Shown here: positions 4,518-5,137 of the stretch, piece after piece
Numbering within the stretch: the stretch's first letter is position 1
Layout: every line of letters starts with the position of its first letter
DNA from: Candidatus Dormiibacterota bacterium
GTDB lineage: Bacteria; Chloroflexota; Dormibacteria; Aeolococcales; Aeolococcaceae
DNA: 5,137 nucleotides
Reading direction: 5' to 3'
NCBI GenBank assembly: GCA_955651875.1
Contig: CATPAP010000177.1
Span: forward strand, 1 to 5,137
The notes under the pieces: model-generated
The model's database searches: none
Told to the model about the DNA's origin: nothing
Seen by the model: only the letters and a program-made list of their open reading frames with translations
Program-made: the position numbers and the translations under genes

Positions 4518-5137
4518 ATGAGCAGGGTTGCCATGGTCGAGGACGGGCGCCACGTCGCCCACCTGTCGGCCGGGCACCTCGAGCGTCCCGATCGCGTGGA
4601 GGCCATCCGCAGCCACCTGTCCGCGACACCAACTCTGCGCGACCTGCCCCGTCTTGCCGCGGAGGCAGTCGGCGATGACGCGCTCCTGCGCGTCCACTCC
4701 GCTGCGCATGTGGCCCGAGTGGCCGCGCTCTGCTCGGCCGGCGGAGGCGATTTCGATGCCGACACGTATGCGACCCGGGCCTCTGACGCCGCCGCTCGCA
4801 TTGCCGCCGGCGGTGCGATCCGCGCCGTGGACGCCGTCGTCGACGGCGGCTTCGACGCAGCGTTCGCGGTCGTCCGGCCACCGGGACACCACGCCACCGC
4901 CAGCCGAGCGATGGGCTTCTGCCTGTACAACAACGTGGCGGTTGCCGTAGAGCACGCTCGTGCCGTGCGCGGCGTCGGCCGTGTCGCAATCGTCGACATC
5001 GATGTCCATCACGGCAACGGCAGTGAAGCCACTTTCTGGGACGATCCCAAAGTTCTCTACACGTCGCTTCACCAGTACCCGTTCTATCCCGGCACCGGTG
5101 CGCTCGAGGACCGCGGTGGGCCCGAGGCAGCCGGCCT
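4518..5137 (+). CDS. Histone deacetylase family (class II-like) zinc amidohydrolase, 3' truncated by window
   Basis: The first 206 residues of an arginase/deacetylase-fold enzyme are visible, open at the right edge. Family members remove acetyl groups from acetyl-lysine, acetylpolyamines or similar amides using one catalytic zinc. Motifs in order: HLSAGHLERPDRVEAI (15-30), the substrate-entry HxExPxR-type segment; RVHSAAHV (58-65); RPPGHHA (120-126), whose H124/H125 are the catalytic histidine pair; GFCLYNNVAVA (133-143); VDIDVHHGNG (159-168), where D162 and H164 are the first two zinc ligands; and SLHQYPFYPGTG (183-194). The third zinc-ligand Asp and the catalytic Tyr are past the window. 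The PFYPGTG motif is typical of the class II/AcuC-like bacterial branch. It begins 8 nt after pyrF, so it is almost certainly co-transcribed. The substrate cannot be told: protein deacetylase, acetylpolyamine amidohydrolase or acetoin-utilisation type are all possible. Confidence 0.93.
   Translation, partial: MSRVAMVEDGRHVAHLSAGHLERPDRVEAIRSHLSATPTLRDLPRLAAEAVGDDALLRVHSAAHVARVAALCSAGGGDFDADTYATRASDAAARIAAGGAIRAVDAVVDGGFDAAFAVVRPPGHHATASRAMGFCLYNNVAVAVEHARAVRGVGRVAIVDIDVHHGNGSEATFWDDPKVLYTSLHQYPFYPGTGALEDRGGPEAAG

Noticed and set aside
3968..4999. Long minus-strand open frames (343, 327 and 210 codons) opposite pyrF and the deacetylase
   Set aside because: They are Arg/Pro/Ala-rich with no recognisable motif and lie opposite genes with clear family motifs. 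Long antisense frames are expected in high-GC coding DNA.
1..5137. Mobile elements, CRISPR repeats, tRNA genes, toxin-antitoxin pair or phage-defence system
   Set aside because: No transposase or integrase motifs, spaced direct repeats, tRNA cloverleaf or defence-type domains were seen; the genes are ordinary chromosomal families in compact order.

Overview
The window is GC-rich, densely coded chromosomal DNA with short gaps between genes. It suggests a high-GC Gram-positive (actinomycete-lineage) bacterium. The reasons are a TIGR03086-type mycothiol-dependent-isomerase-like protein (a family concentrated in Actinomycetota), a DUF899 protein, strong G/C bias at third codon positions, and two genes that appear to be transcribed leaderless, as is common in actinobacteria. 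The genus cannot be read from the sequence. I see no mobile element, tRNA, rRNA, CRISPR array or phage gene.

Layout. Bases 1-458 hold the C-terminal end of an FtsH-like AAA+ zinc metalloprotease (M41 domain), cut by the left edge. After a gap with a 12-bp palindrome, a near-consensus housekeeping promoter (TTGACA, 17 bp, TATACT) drives a 94-residue, cysteine-free, helix-rich protein with a phasin-like look (636-920). It is followed by a hairpin terminator. Next is a DUF899 thioredoxin-like protein (1096-1827), which converges with only 3 bp between stop codons on a minus-strand DinB/maleylpyruvate-isomerase-like metal protein (1831-2385). That gene diverges across 49 bp from a Kv-beta/AKR6-type aldo/keto reductase (2435-3400).

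The right end is a tight plus-strand cluster: a 66-residue double-CxxC zinc-ribbon protein (3515-3715), pyrF (orotidine 5'-phosphate decarboxylase, 3709-4509, probable TTG start overlapping the previous stop) and a class II-like histone-deacetylase-family amidohydrolase (4518 to the right edge, truncated). The spacing (7-nt overlap, then an 8-nt gap) indicates one transcript.

Functionally the centre of the window is a set of redox or detoxification-type single genes (DUF899, DinB-like thiol-linked enzyme, aldo/keto reductase). The right end is pyrimidine biosynthesis joined to a deacetylase and an unrecognised zinc-binding small protein. No clearly new multi-gene system is visible. The points most worth a second look are the zinc-ribbon/pyrF/deacetylase operon, the mirror-image leaderless promoters at 2386-2434, and the strongly promoted small helical protein beside the FtsH-like gene.
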